This document shows, one piece after another, positions 55,616 through 64,000 of a DNA stretch of 64,000 nt. Each line of letters starts with the position of its first letter. The first letter of the stretch is position 1. Position numbers and translations under genes: made by a program. Origin of the DNA: Clostridium kluyveri (GTDB lineage Bacteria > Bacillota > Clostridia > Clostridiales > Clostridiaceae); assembly GCF_001902295.1 (NCBI RefSeq), contig NZ_CP018335.1:2790001-2854000 (forward strand). Direction: 5' to 3'. The notes under the pieces were generated by a model, which was not told the origin of the DNA, did not search any database, and saw only the letters and a program-made list of their open reading frames with translations.

Positions 55616-55840
55616 AAAGATCCCTCCTTGTCATCTTTAAAATAATTTATTTAGGTATTCTTTTTTTTCATCATGTGTTCTATACTTCTATAATATTAAT
55701 CATCAGTGTAAATGTTACTTTTATTTTTATTATATAGTGAAGTTATTAATGACTATGCCCTTTTTTATAGAATTGATTTATATTAAATTTTTATGTAAAG
55801 TTAATGCAGCTGCTATATTTAAAAACTTTTCATAAAAAAT

Positions 55841-55875
55841 AGACTATAAACAATCTCTTAAATTGTTTATAGTCT
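55841..55875 (-). terminator. Terminator of the SIMPL-domain gene
   Basis: AGACTATAAACAAT and ATTGTTTATAGTCT are perfect 14-bp arms followed by a T-run on the minus strand. Confidence 0.85.
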
Positions 55876-55929
55876 GCTTTAACTCTTTTTGGATAAAAAA
55901 TAACTTGTCTATATATTTCTGTTTATATT

Positions 55930-56676
55930 CTAATACTGATAGACTAAGCTTACATTAGCTTTTATTTTATAAAGTCCTGTTTCTATAGTAGTACCTTGTC
56001 CTCCAGAGTTTTTTACTGATGATGAATCATAGAAAATAGGATATTCACCAGGAATACCATTTGAATTCTCTGTTATTGTAGTTAAAGTTGATAGTTTTAC
56101 ATCTAATGCATCAGCTATTGCCTGTGCCTTAGCTTTTGCATTTAATATGGCATTTGTCAAGGCTTTATTATAGTATTTTTCATAATCGCCAACTCCAAAA
56201 GTTACTCCATTTGAGTTATTCGCCCCATTTGCCACAGCAGTATCAATTACAGTTCCAACTGAAGCTATATTTTTAACTGTAACATTCAAAGTACTATCAA
56301 CTGTATATCCAATAATTGTACTAATTCCTGTTTCCTCATTATAATTATATTTAGGGTTAATATAATAATTTGAGGTTTTAATATCCTCAGCTGCTACTCC
56401 TGCTGCTTTTATAGCTTCAACAACCTTATTTATTGCAGCAGAGTTGTTTTGTTGGGCTTTGTCTACCGTACTATCTTCTGTAGTTACTCCTAAAGATAAA
56501 TTAGCAATATCAGGTACTACATTCACTTCACCATCTCCAGTAACATTTATGGTTCTGGTTTCTGCAGCTAATACCTTATAATTGGAAGCTGAAATTGCTC
56601 CAAATAAGAGGAGAAACATAATTGTAGACATAAAAATTAATGACCATTTTCTTTTTAACAAGTTAATACCTTTCAA
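55930..56676 (-). CDS. SIMPL-domain (DUF541) secreted protein
   Basis: About 248 residues with a signal peptide (hydrophobic SLIFMSTIMFLLLFGAISA) and a DUF541 domain: TINVTGDGEVNVVPDIANLSLG, the AINKVVEAIKAAGVAAEDI helix and AKAQAIADALDV. TTG 56676 lies 8 nt after AAGGAG and is my preferred start. Family function is poorly known (oxidative stress or envelope). Confidence 0.88.
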   Translation of the reverse strand: MKGINLLKRKWSLIFMSTIMFLLLFGAISASNYKVLAAETRTINVTGDGEVNVVPDIANLSLGVTTEDSTVDKAQQNNSAAINKVVEAIKAAGVAAEDIKTSNYYINPKYNYNEETGISTIIGYTVDSTLNVTVKNIASVGTVIDTAVANGANNSNGVTFGVGDYEKYYNKALTNAILNAKAKAQAIADALDVKLSTLTTITENSNGIPGEYPIFYDSSSVKNSGGQGTTIETGLYKIKANVSLVYQY

Positions 56677-56839
56677 AGTTAACACTCCTTACATTTTTTA
56701 TATTAATAAATTTAAAATTTATTCTTCTTCATGTAATACTTTTCCTATTATTGCATAAACCTCCCAATTTTAGCTTTGTGTTCTTTATAAATTTAGACGA
56801 TTAAACATAAAATTCTGTTTCAAAAATTTTAAAAATAGA

Positions 56840-56883
56840 AGGCTATTGTATTAACAACTTTTTCATCGTTAATACAATAGCCT
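56840..56883 (-). terminator. Terminator of the HD-domain gene
   Basis: AGGCTATTGTATTAAC and its exact complement form a 16-bp stem around a 12-base loop. Confidence 0.85.
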
Positions 56884-56903
56884 CTTTCTTATTCATATTT
56901 TCA

Positions 56904-57515
56904 TTAATTTTTGATACATTTTTCAATGAATAGTCTTACATTATTTTCCTCTTTAGTTCTATCACAGCCACCTCTTCCTAATCTATCACACAACCCAAGT
57001 AAGGCTACTTCATAAATATCCCCATACTCCTTCATACCTCTTATATCTCCAAAAGGCAGTTTATTTAACACAAAGAGTATATGCATGTGGTATCTTATCA
57101 AATAATAAACTTCATTTATAAATTCAATGTTATACGTAAACTCAGATAAAAAATCTCTTGAAAGTTCTGCTCCCACTTTATCATGATCATAGGAAGTTAT
57201 TTTATCCCCTCTAGTCTTTGTTGTAGATGGCTTCCCAATATCATGAAGCAGTGCTGCCCACATAAAAGCTGAAACATTGTTACTTTTATTTTTTACTTTT
57301 GCCCCTTCATCTACAACCATCAATGTATGATTCCAAACATTACCCTCTGGATGATATCGTAGGGACTGTTTAGTATCTTTAAGCTTATATAACATATTAA
57401 AAGGATACATTTCAAATTCCTTATGGTTAATTATACTATTTAGATATTTTGATGGTTCTTTATCATCTAACAGATGATAATTTATCTCTTGAAATAAATC
57501 TTTATAAGGATTCAT
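56904..57515 (-). CDS. HD-domain phosphohydrolase
   Basis: About 203 residues with the metal motif ALLHDIGKP (HD), VWNHTLMVV and SYDHDKVGAELSRDF, the order seen in tRNA-nucleotidyltransferase-type HD proteins. ATG 57515 (MNPYKDLF) overlaps the end of the 52-aa gene by 14 nt, so the genes are coupled. Substrate unknown. Confidence 0.87.
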   Translation of the reverse strand: MNPYKDLFQEINYHLLDDKEPSKYLNSIINHKEFEMYPFNMLYKLKDTKQSLRYHPEGNVWNHTLMVVDEGAKVKNKSNNVSAFMWAALLHDIGKPSTTKTRGDKITSYDHDKVGAELSRDFLSEFTYNIEFINEVYYLIRYHMHILFVLNKLPFGDIRGMKEYGDIYEVALLGLCDRLGRGGCDRTKEENNVRLFIEKCIKN

Positions 57516-57660
57516 TTTTATCTTCTGCATTAATATCATTTATATCAAAAACAGCTCTGGCACTCTCTGCTTGGGGATCATGCTTTATATGCTTAGAATG
57601 AAACTTTCCATCCTCTTTTTTTCCGTTTTTAGTACTTCTTTTCTTATTTTGCTCGCTCAT
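57502..57660 (-). CDS. Small hydrophilic protein (52 aa), CPC_1213-like
   Basis: Starts at ATG 57660 behind AAGGAGAAG. It is highly charged: KKEDGKFHSKHIKHDPQAES is the core. I recall this pattern from the small clostridial CPC_1213 family; this is memory, not a search. It sits between another tiny gene and the HD gene, in an operon. Confidence 0.65.
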   Translation of the reverse strand: MSEQNKKRSTKNGKKEDGKFHSKHIKHDPQAESARAVFDINDINAEDKNESL

Positions 57661-57670
57661 ATTCTTCTCC

Positions 57671-57832
57671 TTATCTTTTATTATTAGATCCTGACGATTC
57701 CTTTTTTGAATTATGTGTTTGATTAATATAAGAACCGTTAACCTGAATGGAGTTTTCAAGGTTAGCAAGTTTTTGTTGATCATTTATTGGATTTTCAAAT
57801 GTTTTATTATCGGAATTTTTATGCTTAGACAT
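57671..57832 (-). CDS. Small hydrophilic Asn/Lys-rich protein (53 aa)
   Basis: A 53-residue frame at ATG 57832 behind GAGGTG, with MSKHKNSDNKTFENPIND and a Gln/Ser/Asn-rich rest. No membrane segment, no recognised family. The stop overlaps the ribosome site of the next small gene, so they are coupled. Confidence 0.65.
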   Translation of the reverse strand: MSKHKNSDNKTFENPINDQQKLANLENSIQVNGSYINQTHNSKKESSGSNNKR

Positions 57833-57897
57833 ACTATCACCTCGAAATTAGTATTCCAAATTTTAATGTTTATATTCTGATACTAATATCTTATAAG

Positions 57898-59844
57898 TTA
57901 CTCCCATTTTATCAGTGTCGGATTTTCATCCATAATGGATTTATACTGTTCTAAACTCCCGTATTTACCTTCAGGATCTGCTTTTAAATACCGGATATAC
58001 TTAGATTGTCTTAATTCATTGGTAGACCAGCCAAAATGTTTTAATCTTACATAGCATATGCACCCAGGCAAACTAAATATATTTTCAGGAATCCTTCCGC
58101 AATGCAGTGGCTTTTCTTCCCAAGTATAATTAAAATTAGGCTGATATCTTATTAAAAATGGTCTATAATATTTGTGTGCCCCCCAATAAAAATCTTCTCT
58201 ATAGTGACTTTCATCCCACATATCATATAGCCTAAAAGCATAATAATCAAAATTAGGTTCATTGATTAGTGTCCTAATAATATCACATATTCTATCTTCA
58301 AAAATTTCATCTGAATCTAAAAATAATATCCAATCAGGATTTGTATTTGCTGTTATTTCCCACAATTGTTTTCTCAGAACAATTTCATTACTAAACCCAT
58401 GTTCTTTATTTTCAACTAAAGTTAATGGTATATTTTTAAATACTTTTTTACATATTTCAACTGAATCATCTTCGCTGGCATCATCTAAAATCACCGCATT
58501 ATCTATATATTTAGCTGCATGTGTCAAAACCCTTTCTAAGAACTTTTTACTTTCATTTCTCACAAGCATAGCAAGGGTCAGTTTATTTCCTGTATCTTTG
58601 TTTATTCTTATTCGCTCATATAATAGATCTAAAATATTGTATCCAAGAAGAGGTTTGTTATCACTATTTATAAGCTTTATACTTTCTATTAGCATAGACT
58701 GTGTATTTAATTCTAAGTTACAAGTAAATACTTTCACAAAATTTTCTGTTATATTTTTACTTTCTAATTGAAATTTACATGTTATATTAATTTTATTATC
58801 ATCTATATTAGCTTTATCAGTATTAATATCTAATATATTTATATTATTTACTGGCTTTTTTTCTATAATATAATTAATAATACTACTCTTATCTTTATTA
58901 AACTTTTCTGTATAATTAGAAGATAGATACTTATTCACTTCAAATTTATCAATATTATTATAATTAAAGCAGTAGAATTTATCCAAAAAATCTTTTACAA
59001 AATTATTAATATACAAAGAATTATTAATTTCATATATACATTTACTTCTAAATTGTTCTACTCCTTTTAAATCCTCTTTTCTATATACATGATAAGCCGG
59101 ATAAGCGGTATCAACATACAGCTTAAACCCTAACGCTGCTGCCCTTATACAAAAGTGTCTATCTTCTCCCCAAAAGGACAAATTATAGATTTTATTAAAA
59201 TTAACTCCTTTATTCATAGCCTTCTTACTTATTAAGGTACATGCACCTAAGCCTCCTACCTCATATATGCCTGGTTTTTTTAATTTTTCTATAAAATCTG
59301 TATATCTTTTATTAAATTCTTCTTCAGTCAATACTTCATTTCTTTCTTTAGTAATAAACGAATATTCATCACACATCCAAACCTGCGGCAATTGGCCTGC
59401 ATTTTTTTGCCACCTGGTCCAAAATATTTCGCATATTATATCTTTGTTACTACTTATTAAACTTGATAATGTCTTAGGATGCAGCATTATATCTGAATCT
59501 ATCAAGAATAAATAATCATAACAATTTTCTTTAGCATATTGTATAATTCTATTTTTATATTGTGCTATTTTCCAAATTAAACTTTCCTTCCAATAGTGTG
59601 TGTCTTCTGTACGTACATAAGTGTCTATTTTTTCTCCTTTTTCAATAATAACTTTATCTTTTGTTTCCTGAGAAAAATTTTTAAGCAAGTTGCTTGAATT
59701 TGGATCATCATTATCATCTATAAAAAAATAGTCTATAGTACTATCTTCTTTTATAATATTTTTTAAAAAACTTATAAAGCTTGCTAATATATTATACGGT
59801 TGTCTCACAGGACTTCCAATTAAAACCTTTGTATTCTCATTCAT
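57898..59844 (-). CDS. Two-domain glycosyltransferase (Anp1-like plus GT2)
   Basis: About 648 residues from ATG 59844 behind AGGAGG. The N-terminal domain (VLIGSPVRQPYNI, FLIDSDIMLHP) is Anp1-like/GT2, and the C-terminal domain (LTLAMLVRNESKKFLERV, WILFLDSDEIFED) is a second GT2 with DxD motif. It likely glycosylates a protein or envelope polymer; the acceptor is not evident. Neighbouring glycosyltransferases suggest a glycosylation locus. Confidence 0.85.
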   Translation of the reverse strand: MNENTKVLIGSPVRQPYNILASFISFLKNIIKEDSTIDYFFIDDNDDPNSSNLLKNFSQETKDKVIIEKGEKIDTYVRTEDTHYWKESLIWKIAQYKNRIIQYAKENCYDYLFLIDSDIMLHPKTLSSLISSNKDIICEIFWTRWQKNAGQLPQVWMCDEYSFITKERNEVLTEEEFNKRYTDFIEKLKKPGIYEVGGLGACTLISKKAMNKGVNFNKIYNLSFWGEDRHFCIRAAALGFKLYVDTAYPAYHVYRKEDLKGVEQFRSKCIYEINNSLYINNFVKDFLDKFYCFNYNNIDKFEVNKYLSSNYTEKFNKDKSSIINYIIEKKPVNNINILDINTDKANIDDNKINITCKFQLESKNITENFVKVFTCNLELNTQSMLIESIKLINSDNKPLLGYNILDLLYERIRINKDTGNKLTLAMLVRNESKKFLERVLTHAAKYIDNAVILDDASEDDSVEICKKVFKNIPLTLVENKEHGFSNEIVLRKQLWEITANTNPDWILFLDSDEIFEDRICDIIRTLINEPNFDYYAFRLYDMWDESHYREDFYWGAHKYYRPFLIRYQPNFNYTWEEKPLHCGRIPENIFSLPGCICYVRLKHFGWSTNELRQSKYIRYLKADPEGKYGSLEQYKSIMDENPTLIKWE

Positions 59845-59949
59845 TAGTTTTCCTCCTATATAATTCACTATAGGTACTAAATAAGCAGCCTAGTAGATTA
59901 TTCTCCTTATATACTATTCATAAATTTAATTATTGCCTATATATAAAAA

Positions 59950-59974
59950 ACACTATAATTTTATACTATAGTGT
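59950..59974 (-). terminator. Terminator of the diguanylate cyclase gene
   Basis: ACACTATA and TATAGTGT form a perfect 8-bp stem followed by a TTTTTT run on the minus strand. Confidence 0.8.
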
Positions 59975-59977
59975 AAA

Positions 59978-61510
59978 TTAAATTGAAATGTTCTTATTCT
60001 TTATACTTATTCGATTTCTTCCCTCATTTTTTGATTTATATAAAGCTTCGTCTGCATTCCTTATCATCTCATTTAAATCTGTTAGACCTATTGATGTAAA
60101 AATTCCAAAAGAGCAGGTCACTTTTATAATTTTACCTTCATATATATTATTAAAATTCATTATTTTAACTCTTATTTTTTCTACTATTTCTAATATCTGT
60201 TCTTCTTCAAACTTTTCTAAAATGATTAAAAATTCCTCTCCGCCATATCTTCCAATAGTATGGTTCTTTCCTAAACAGGTCTTACAGATTGCTATGACAT
60301 TTTTTAATATCAAATCACCAGCAGAATGCCCATATGTATCATTTATATTTTTGAACTTATCTAAATCAACCATTACCAATGATATAGGTTGATTATTTTT
60401 TATACAATAAAGTATTCTTTCATTGGCAACACTATAAAAATGATTCCTATTATATACTTCTGTTAGAATATCCATAGTAGCATAATATTGAAGTCTTTTT
60501 ATCATTAAAATTTGTTCTGTATTATCCTTCAAAATAACAACCTTTCCATCGTTATTTATAAAAGTTATTTCTCCCCTGAAATAATGCTGCTTATCATCAG
60601 TTTTCATTTCAAAATCAAAAGTTACTTCTTTATTATCCTTTAGATACTTTGTAATTGCCGTAAAATCTTCAAGGGCCTTGGCTATATCTTGTCCTATTAT
60701 AATACTTGCTTCTTTATTAAAGAACTGTTCCGTTGTCTTGTTTATATCGATTATTTTATTGTTCATGTCTAAAACTATTACAAATTCCTTTATATTATCA
60801 AAAATAATGTGTCTTGCTATAACTGCGGTTTCAAAAATATTATTTTTAGACAGCGCCTTAACATAAAACAGACAAAGAATTGCCATGAAAACAGGGACAA
60901 TATCTATTTTTATTGGCATGATACCGGACATATATATCCAGTATCCAATCCAGGGTATAAAAGAAGTTATCATAATAGTAAAACTTCTTTTCCTATATAC
61001 ATTATTTTTAATAAAAAATTCTATGTATAAGATATTCCCCAGTAAAGACATTAAATTAATATATATGGTAGACATTATATATCCTATACCTGGACTGATA
61101 TTTGCAATAGACAGGGAATACACTATGGCAGCTGAATAATTTCTATAAAACAAATGATGATATTCATTAGTAAAATTCAAAATCACTAAAATAACAGGTA
61201 GGCAAAAAATAATTATATACAACTTCACATTAACATACTTGCTCTTATTGGTATATTCAAGAGCCATGATAACCCAGAATGCTGGAATAGACAATATACC
61301 TATATATTGTACTGCTGCAAGCAGCTTCATATAATTCAAATCTGGAGATATTAATTCAAATGAATAAAATAAACTATATGTAAAAACAGATAAAATAAGG
61401 CCCAGAAAGCCTTTCAAATAGATCTTTTTCCTATTATAAAAAATGTAGATTGCTAGTTGTGCAGCAATAAATGCTGTTAAAAACATTATAAGAAAGATTA
61501 CATAGTTCAA
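59978..61510 (-). CDS. Membrane diguanylate cyclase (7TM-PAS-GGDEF)
   Basis: About 510 residues: seven membrane helices (1-230, 7TM histidine-kinase-type sensor), a PAS domain (about 245-350) and a GGDEF domain with RYGGEEFLIIL and DLDKFKNINDTYGHSAGD. The active motif is GGEEF, so c-di-GMP synthesis is expected. TTG 61510 behind GAGGGTG is preferred over ATG 61543. No inhibitory RxxD site was clearly seen. Confidence 0.9.
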   Translation of the reverse strand: MNYVIFLIMFLTAFIAAQLAIYIFYNRKKIYLKGFLGLILSVFTYSLFYSFELISPDLNYMKLLAAVQYIGILSIPAFWVIMALEYTNKSKYVNVKLYIIIFCLPVILVILNFTNEYHHLFYRNYSAAIVYSLSIANISPGIGYIMSTIYINLMSLLGNILYIEFFIKNNVYRKRSFTIMITSFIPWIGYWIYMSGIMPIKIDIVPVFMAILCLFYVKALSKNNIFETAVIARHIIFDNIKEFVIVLDMNNKIIDINKTTEQFFNKEASIIIGQDIAKALEDFTAITKYLKDNKEVTFDFEMKTDDKQHYFRGEITFINNDGKVVILKDNTEQILMIKRLQYYATMDILTEVYNRNHFYSVANERILYCIKNNQPISLVMVDLDKFKNINDTYGHSAGDLILKNVIAICKTCLGKNHTIGRYGGEEFLIILEKFEEEQILEIVEKIRVKIMNFNNIYEGKIIKVTCSFGIFTSIGLTDLNEMIRNADEALYKSKNEGRNRISIKNKNISI

Positions 61511-61740
61511 AATAACACCCTCTTTTATCATTTCATATAACATTTACATTCAATTATCAATACTTCTTTATTTAAAGATATAGATATTACATGAATATCT
61601 CAAGTATTCACCAGCATTATATCATAAAAATAAATAGATTTCTTCAAATTAAAAAGTTCCTATATATAATAGTGATTAACTAAAATTATTACAATTTCAT
61701 ATAATGTATTTATAATATTGTAAGCAGGAGGTTTCTTATA

Positions 61741-63267
61741 ATGAATATTTATATGATACCATTTTTTATAAATAAAGAAAATTATGATGAAGATATGGAC
61801 ATGGCATATCAGTGTTTAGAAAGTTTATCTTATTCTAAAGATGTCAATTTATTAATTTTTAATCAAGGATGTTTATCTAATGAAGAATTAGATGTGATTT
61901 TACAGAAATTTGATTTTAATTATAAGCTGCTGGGTAATGGTGAAAATGTGGGTATTACACTATCTAGATATATAGGATTTCGATATATTATAGAAAACTA
62001 TTCCAATATTGATTATGTTACAGAAGCTCATATTGATATGATTTTCCCGCCTAATTGGCAGGATCCTTTAATTGATTATTTAAATTCATCTGAAGAACCT
62101 ATGATATCTCCCAAAATAGTAACTAATTTTTCAGATGACATTTCTTCAAATACCACTATTAGTTTAGAGGACAAAATCAAGTACCTATCTACAAAAGGAG
62201 AAGATAAAATCACCCAGGGATTTGTACATCCTGTGATTCATAAATTAAGTATATTAAAAGAATTATGTCCTTATGATGTTGGATTTTTAACAGGTACTCA
62301 AGGTTATGAGGATGACAGTATTTTGCTAGGATATAATTATTACATGGGCACAGGTAAGAAATGGGTACCTAAAATCTGTCATAAATCTTGCGTTTATCAT
62401 AAAACACTATTTCAAAGATTTAAACTTCCAAATTTGTCTGAATCATTCACTAAAAATTATCAAGGATTAAAATTAGAATATGGATCCTATGGATTAAAAG
62501 AATTAGCTAGAATTTATCCTGACAATAATTTTTTCATGGGTGAATATCATAAATCTATAGTAGATCCTAACATGTACAGAAAATACAATAAGTATATTGG
62601 AGAAAATAATATTAAAAGATCTTGTGCAGATAAAAAATCCTCCAGATTTATAGTTACTACTGATGAAGAAAAAACAGAATGCCTATTAAAATTTCCTAAT
62701 GATTGGTGGAGCAGATGCTACGAATACACCTGGGCATCAAATTTCTCAGAAGAGAATGACACTTGTTTAGATGCAGCCTGCGGTGCTCCTCATCCATTTA
62801 AGTTTTATTTAGCCAGTATATGTAAAGATGTATATGCCTGTGATATTGATACTGATATCTTAGATAAAAACAAAATCTTATCAAGAGTTAGTGAATACTT
62901 CGACGAAGAAGATGTTAAAAAAGCTGCAAAGTATATAGATAAAATAAAATTTTCAAATAGTAGTCTGGCAGCTCTCCCTTATGAGGACAATAAATTTGAT
63001 AAAGTCTATTGTATTTCAGTAATAGAACATCTTCCTGTTGGAGATATAAAAAAATCTATTAATGAATTCTATAGGGTTTTACGAAAAGATGGACTTCTCG
63101 TATTAACTATTGATTACCCAACTGCAGATTTAAACTTGTTAGTTAACTGTTTAAAAAATACTGGATTTAAATTTGCAGATTCACTTGATTGTAAAATATA
63201 CCCTAATGCTATATATTCTAAATTATTAGGAGGATTATATTGTTTCAGATTATTATTAAAAAAATAA
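61741..63267 (+). CDS. Glycosyltransferase-methyltransferase fusion
   Basis: A 508-residue protein. Residues 1-about 270 are GT2-like (YMIPFFINKENYDED, NVGITLSRYIGFRYI, VTEAHIDMIFPPNW). The C-terminal about 200 residues are a SAM methyltransferase (CLDAACGAPHPFKF, SLAALPYEDNKFDKVYCISVIEHL, EFYRVLRKDGLLVLTID). It sits opposite to the diguanylate cyclase and near a TPR protein. An AGGAGG site precedes the ATG. Acceptor unknown. Confidence 0.85.
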   Translation: MNIYMIPFFINKENYDEDMDMAYQCLESLSYSKDVNLLIFNQGCLSNEELDVILQKFDFNYKLLGNGENVGITLSRYIGFRYIIENYSNIDYVTEAHIDMIFPPNWQDPLIDYLNSSEEPMISPKIVTNFSDDISSNTTISLEDKIKYLSTKGEDKITQGFVHPVIHKLSILKELCPYDVGFLTGTQGYEDDSILLGYNYYMGTGKKWVPKICHKSCVYHKTLFQRFKLPNLSESFTKNYQGLKLEYGSYGLKELARIYPDNNFFMGEYHKSIVDPNMYRKYNKYIGENNIKRSCADKKSSRFIVTTDEEKTECLLKFPNDWWSRCYEYTWASNFSEENDTCLDAACGAPHPFKFYLASICKDVYACDIDTDILDKNKILSRVSEYFDEEDVKKAAKYIDKIKFSNSSLAALPYEDNKFDKVYCISVIEHLPVGDIKKSINEFYRVLRKDGLLVLTIDYPTADLNLLVNCLKNTGFKFADSLDCKIYPNAIYSKLLGGLYCFRLLLKK

Positions 63268-63323
63268 TAATCTCTTTGATTAAATTTGATTAAATAAAAA
63301 CCTTATTTAAAGTATAAGTAATA

Positions 63324-63354
63324 AAGGCTGCAGAATTTAACTCCTGACAGCCTT
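63324..63354. terminator. Bidirectional terminator
   Basis: AAGGCTG and CAGCCTT are a perfect 7-bp stem between two convergent genes. Confidence 0.65.
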
Positions 63355-63384
63355 ATTATAATATTAAAAAAATCATTTACATTC

Positions 63385-64000
63385 TTATTTAAATCCCATT
63401 TTTTTAAAATATTCCCTATTATAGAGTATTCTTTTATCATTGGGTCTGAATTTGGCAGCTATTTCATTGTGTTCATAAGCTAATTTATGATTACCTAATC
63501 TATCATAGCAAACACATAATTGCAAATGAGGAAGCCACGTCCAACAGGCATCACTAAAAAATCCCAAACTATTTAATGGTTTTTTTAGATTTGCAGCTGT
63601 TTTATACCAAAATGCTGCTTGATTAATCTTATTTTCTTGTAAAAAGGAAAATCCAAGTCTACAGCATGCTTCAGCTCGTGGAGCATCATATTCAAAACTT
63701 CTAAAGGCATATTTACGACTTTCCTCACCTTTATTAATTGATTGATAATAGTCACATATCTTTCCGCAGACATGGATGTTATCTTCATACCATCCTCTTT
63801 TTGAATCTAAAAAATTATTATAGTATTTTAAAGCTTCTTCAAATATTCCATGATCATATAACTCATTTCCATAATACAATATATCTCTTGGCGTAAATTC
63901 GACTCCTTCTTTTAATTTATTCTGAAAAATCTCAAGATTACGATTGGGAGAATAGTTTATTTTTTTGTGAGTTACACTAATTTCGCTGTTAATTATATTT
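63385..64000 (-). CDS. TPR-containing protein, C-terminal part (probably glycosyltransferase)
   Basis: The frame is open from the right edge to a stop at 63385, with 205 residues visible. TPR-like units (LYDHGIFEEALKYYNNFLDS, EACCRLGFSFLQENKINQA) are seen. Such repeats end the GT2-TPR proteins of clostridia. The N-terminus lies beyond the window. Confidence 0.75.
   Translation of the reverse strand, partial: NIINSEISVTHKKINYSPNRNLEIFQNKLKEGVEFTPRDILYYGNELYDHGIFEEALKYYNNFLDSKRGWYEDNIHVCGKICDYYQSINKGEESRKYAFRSFEYDAPRAEACCRLGFSFLQENKINQAAFWYKTAANLKKPLNSLGFFSDACWTWLPHLQLCVCYDRLGNHKLAYEHNEIAAKFRPNDKRILYNREYFKKMGFK

Overview
The window is low-GC, AT-rich DNA with strong AGGAGG-type ribosome binding sites, hairpin terminators, anaerobic metabolism (4Fe-4S proteins, fermentative oxidoreductases) and spore-type small proteins. 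I read it as a chromosomal segment of a Clostridium sensu stricto (cluster I) species, possibly near the kluyveri/ljungdahlii group; that placement is inference from gene content, not a database match. No tRNA, rRNA or CRISPR array was seen.

Layout. 1-4.9 kb: an RND efflux pump (partial) with its lipoprotein adaptor and a divergent TetR regulator, then a small spore-type gene. 4.9-9.0 kb: a membrane-anchored MutS-like ATPase and a PadR regulator/DHA2 exporter pair with a well-defined promoter-operator. 9.0-20.8 kb: an accessory island, the most interesting part. Read on the minus strand it starts with four small type VII secretion (T7SS/LXG-type) partner genes, then a polymorphic toxin with a pre-toxin domain, then a string of toxin-tail/immunity cassettes. 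Two of the downstream cassettes begin with gapless near-identical copies (817 and 368 bp) of the middle of the full-length toxin gene and lack its N-terminus, so they look like silent tips that can be recombined onto the secreted stem. The full-length toxin is split by a 1,177-bp IS630-family element flanked by a TA duplication; removing the element plus one TA restores a perfect 510-codon frame. A last toxin tail is cut by a truncated tyrosine recombinase. The island ends in decayed DNA (an ISAs1 transposase, an endonuclease-IV-like fragment and an internally deleted copy of the same DHA2 exporter that sits intact on the other side).

20.9-28.7 kb: a NitT/TauT-type ABC uptake operon; a three-gene operon of SDR, spore-photoproduct-lyase-like radical SAM protein and nucleoside phosphorylase-like protein; a small kinase-like protein; and a MarR/TetA-like MFS pair. 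28.9-38.8 kb: a coherent reductive pyrimidine catabolism operon (PreA, a minimal Fe-S PreT-like protein, dihydropyrimidinase, NCS1 permease, N-carbamoyl amino acid amidohydrolase, class III aminotransferase, iron alcohol dehydrogenase) preceded by a PucR-type regulator, predicted to take uracil/thymine to beta-alanine-type products and on to a 3-hydroxy acid. 39-52 kb: ureohydrolase, malic enzyme, DHA2 exporter, DUF1016 nuclease, RNase Z, XRE regulator, chemoreceptor, PdxST, phosphodiesterase and BirA. 52-64 kb: isoaspartyl dipeptidase, Fe-S protein with divergent Crp/Fnr regulator and a palindromic site, two paralogous tiny Cys/Gly-rich proteins, SIMPL protein, HD protein with two tiny spore-type genes, glycosyltransferases (one fused to a methyltransferase), a diguanylate cyclase and a TPR protein that runs off the right edge.
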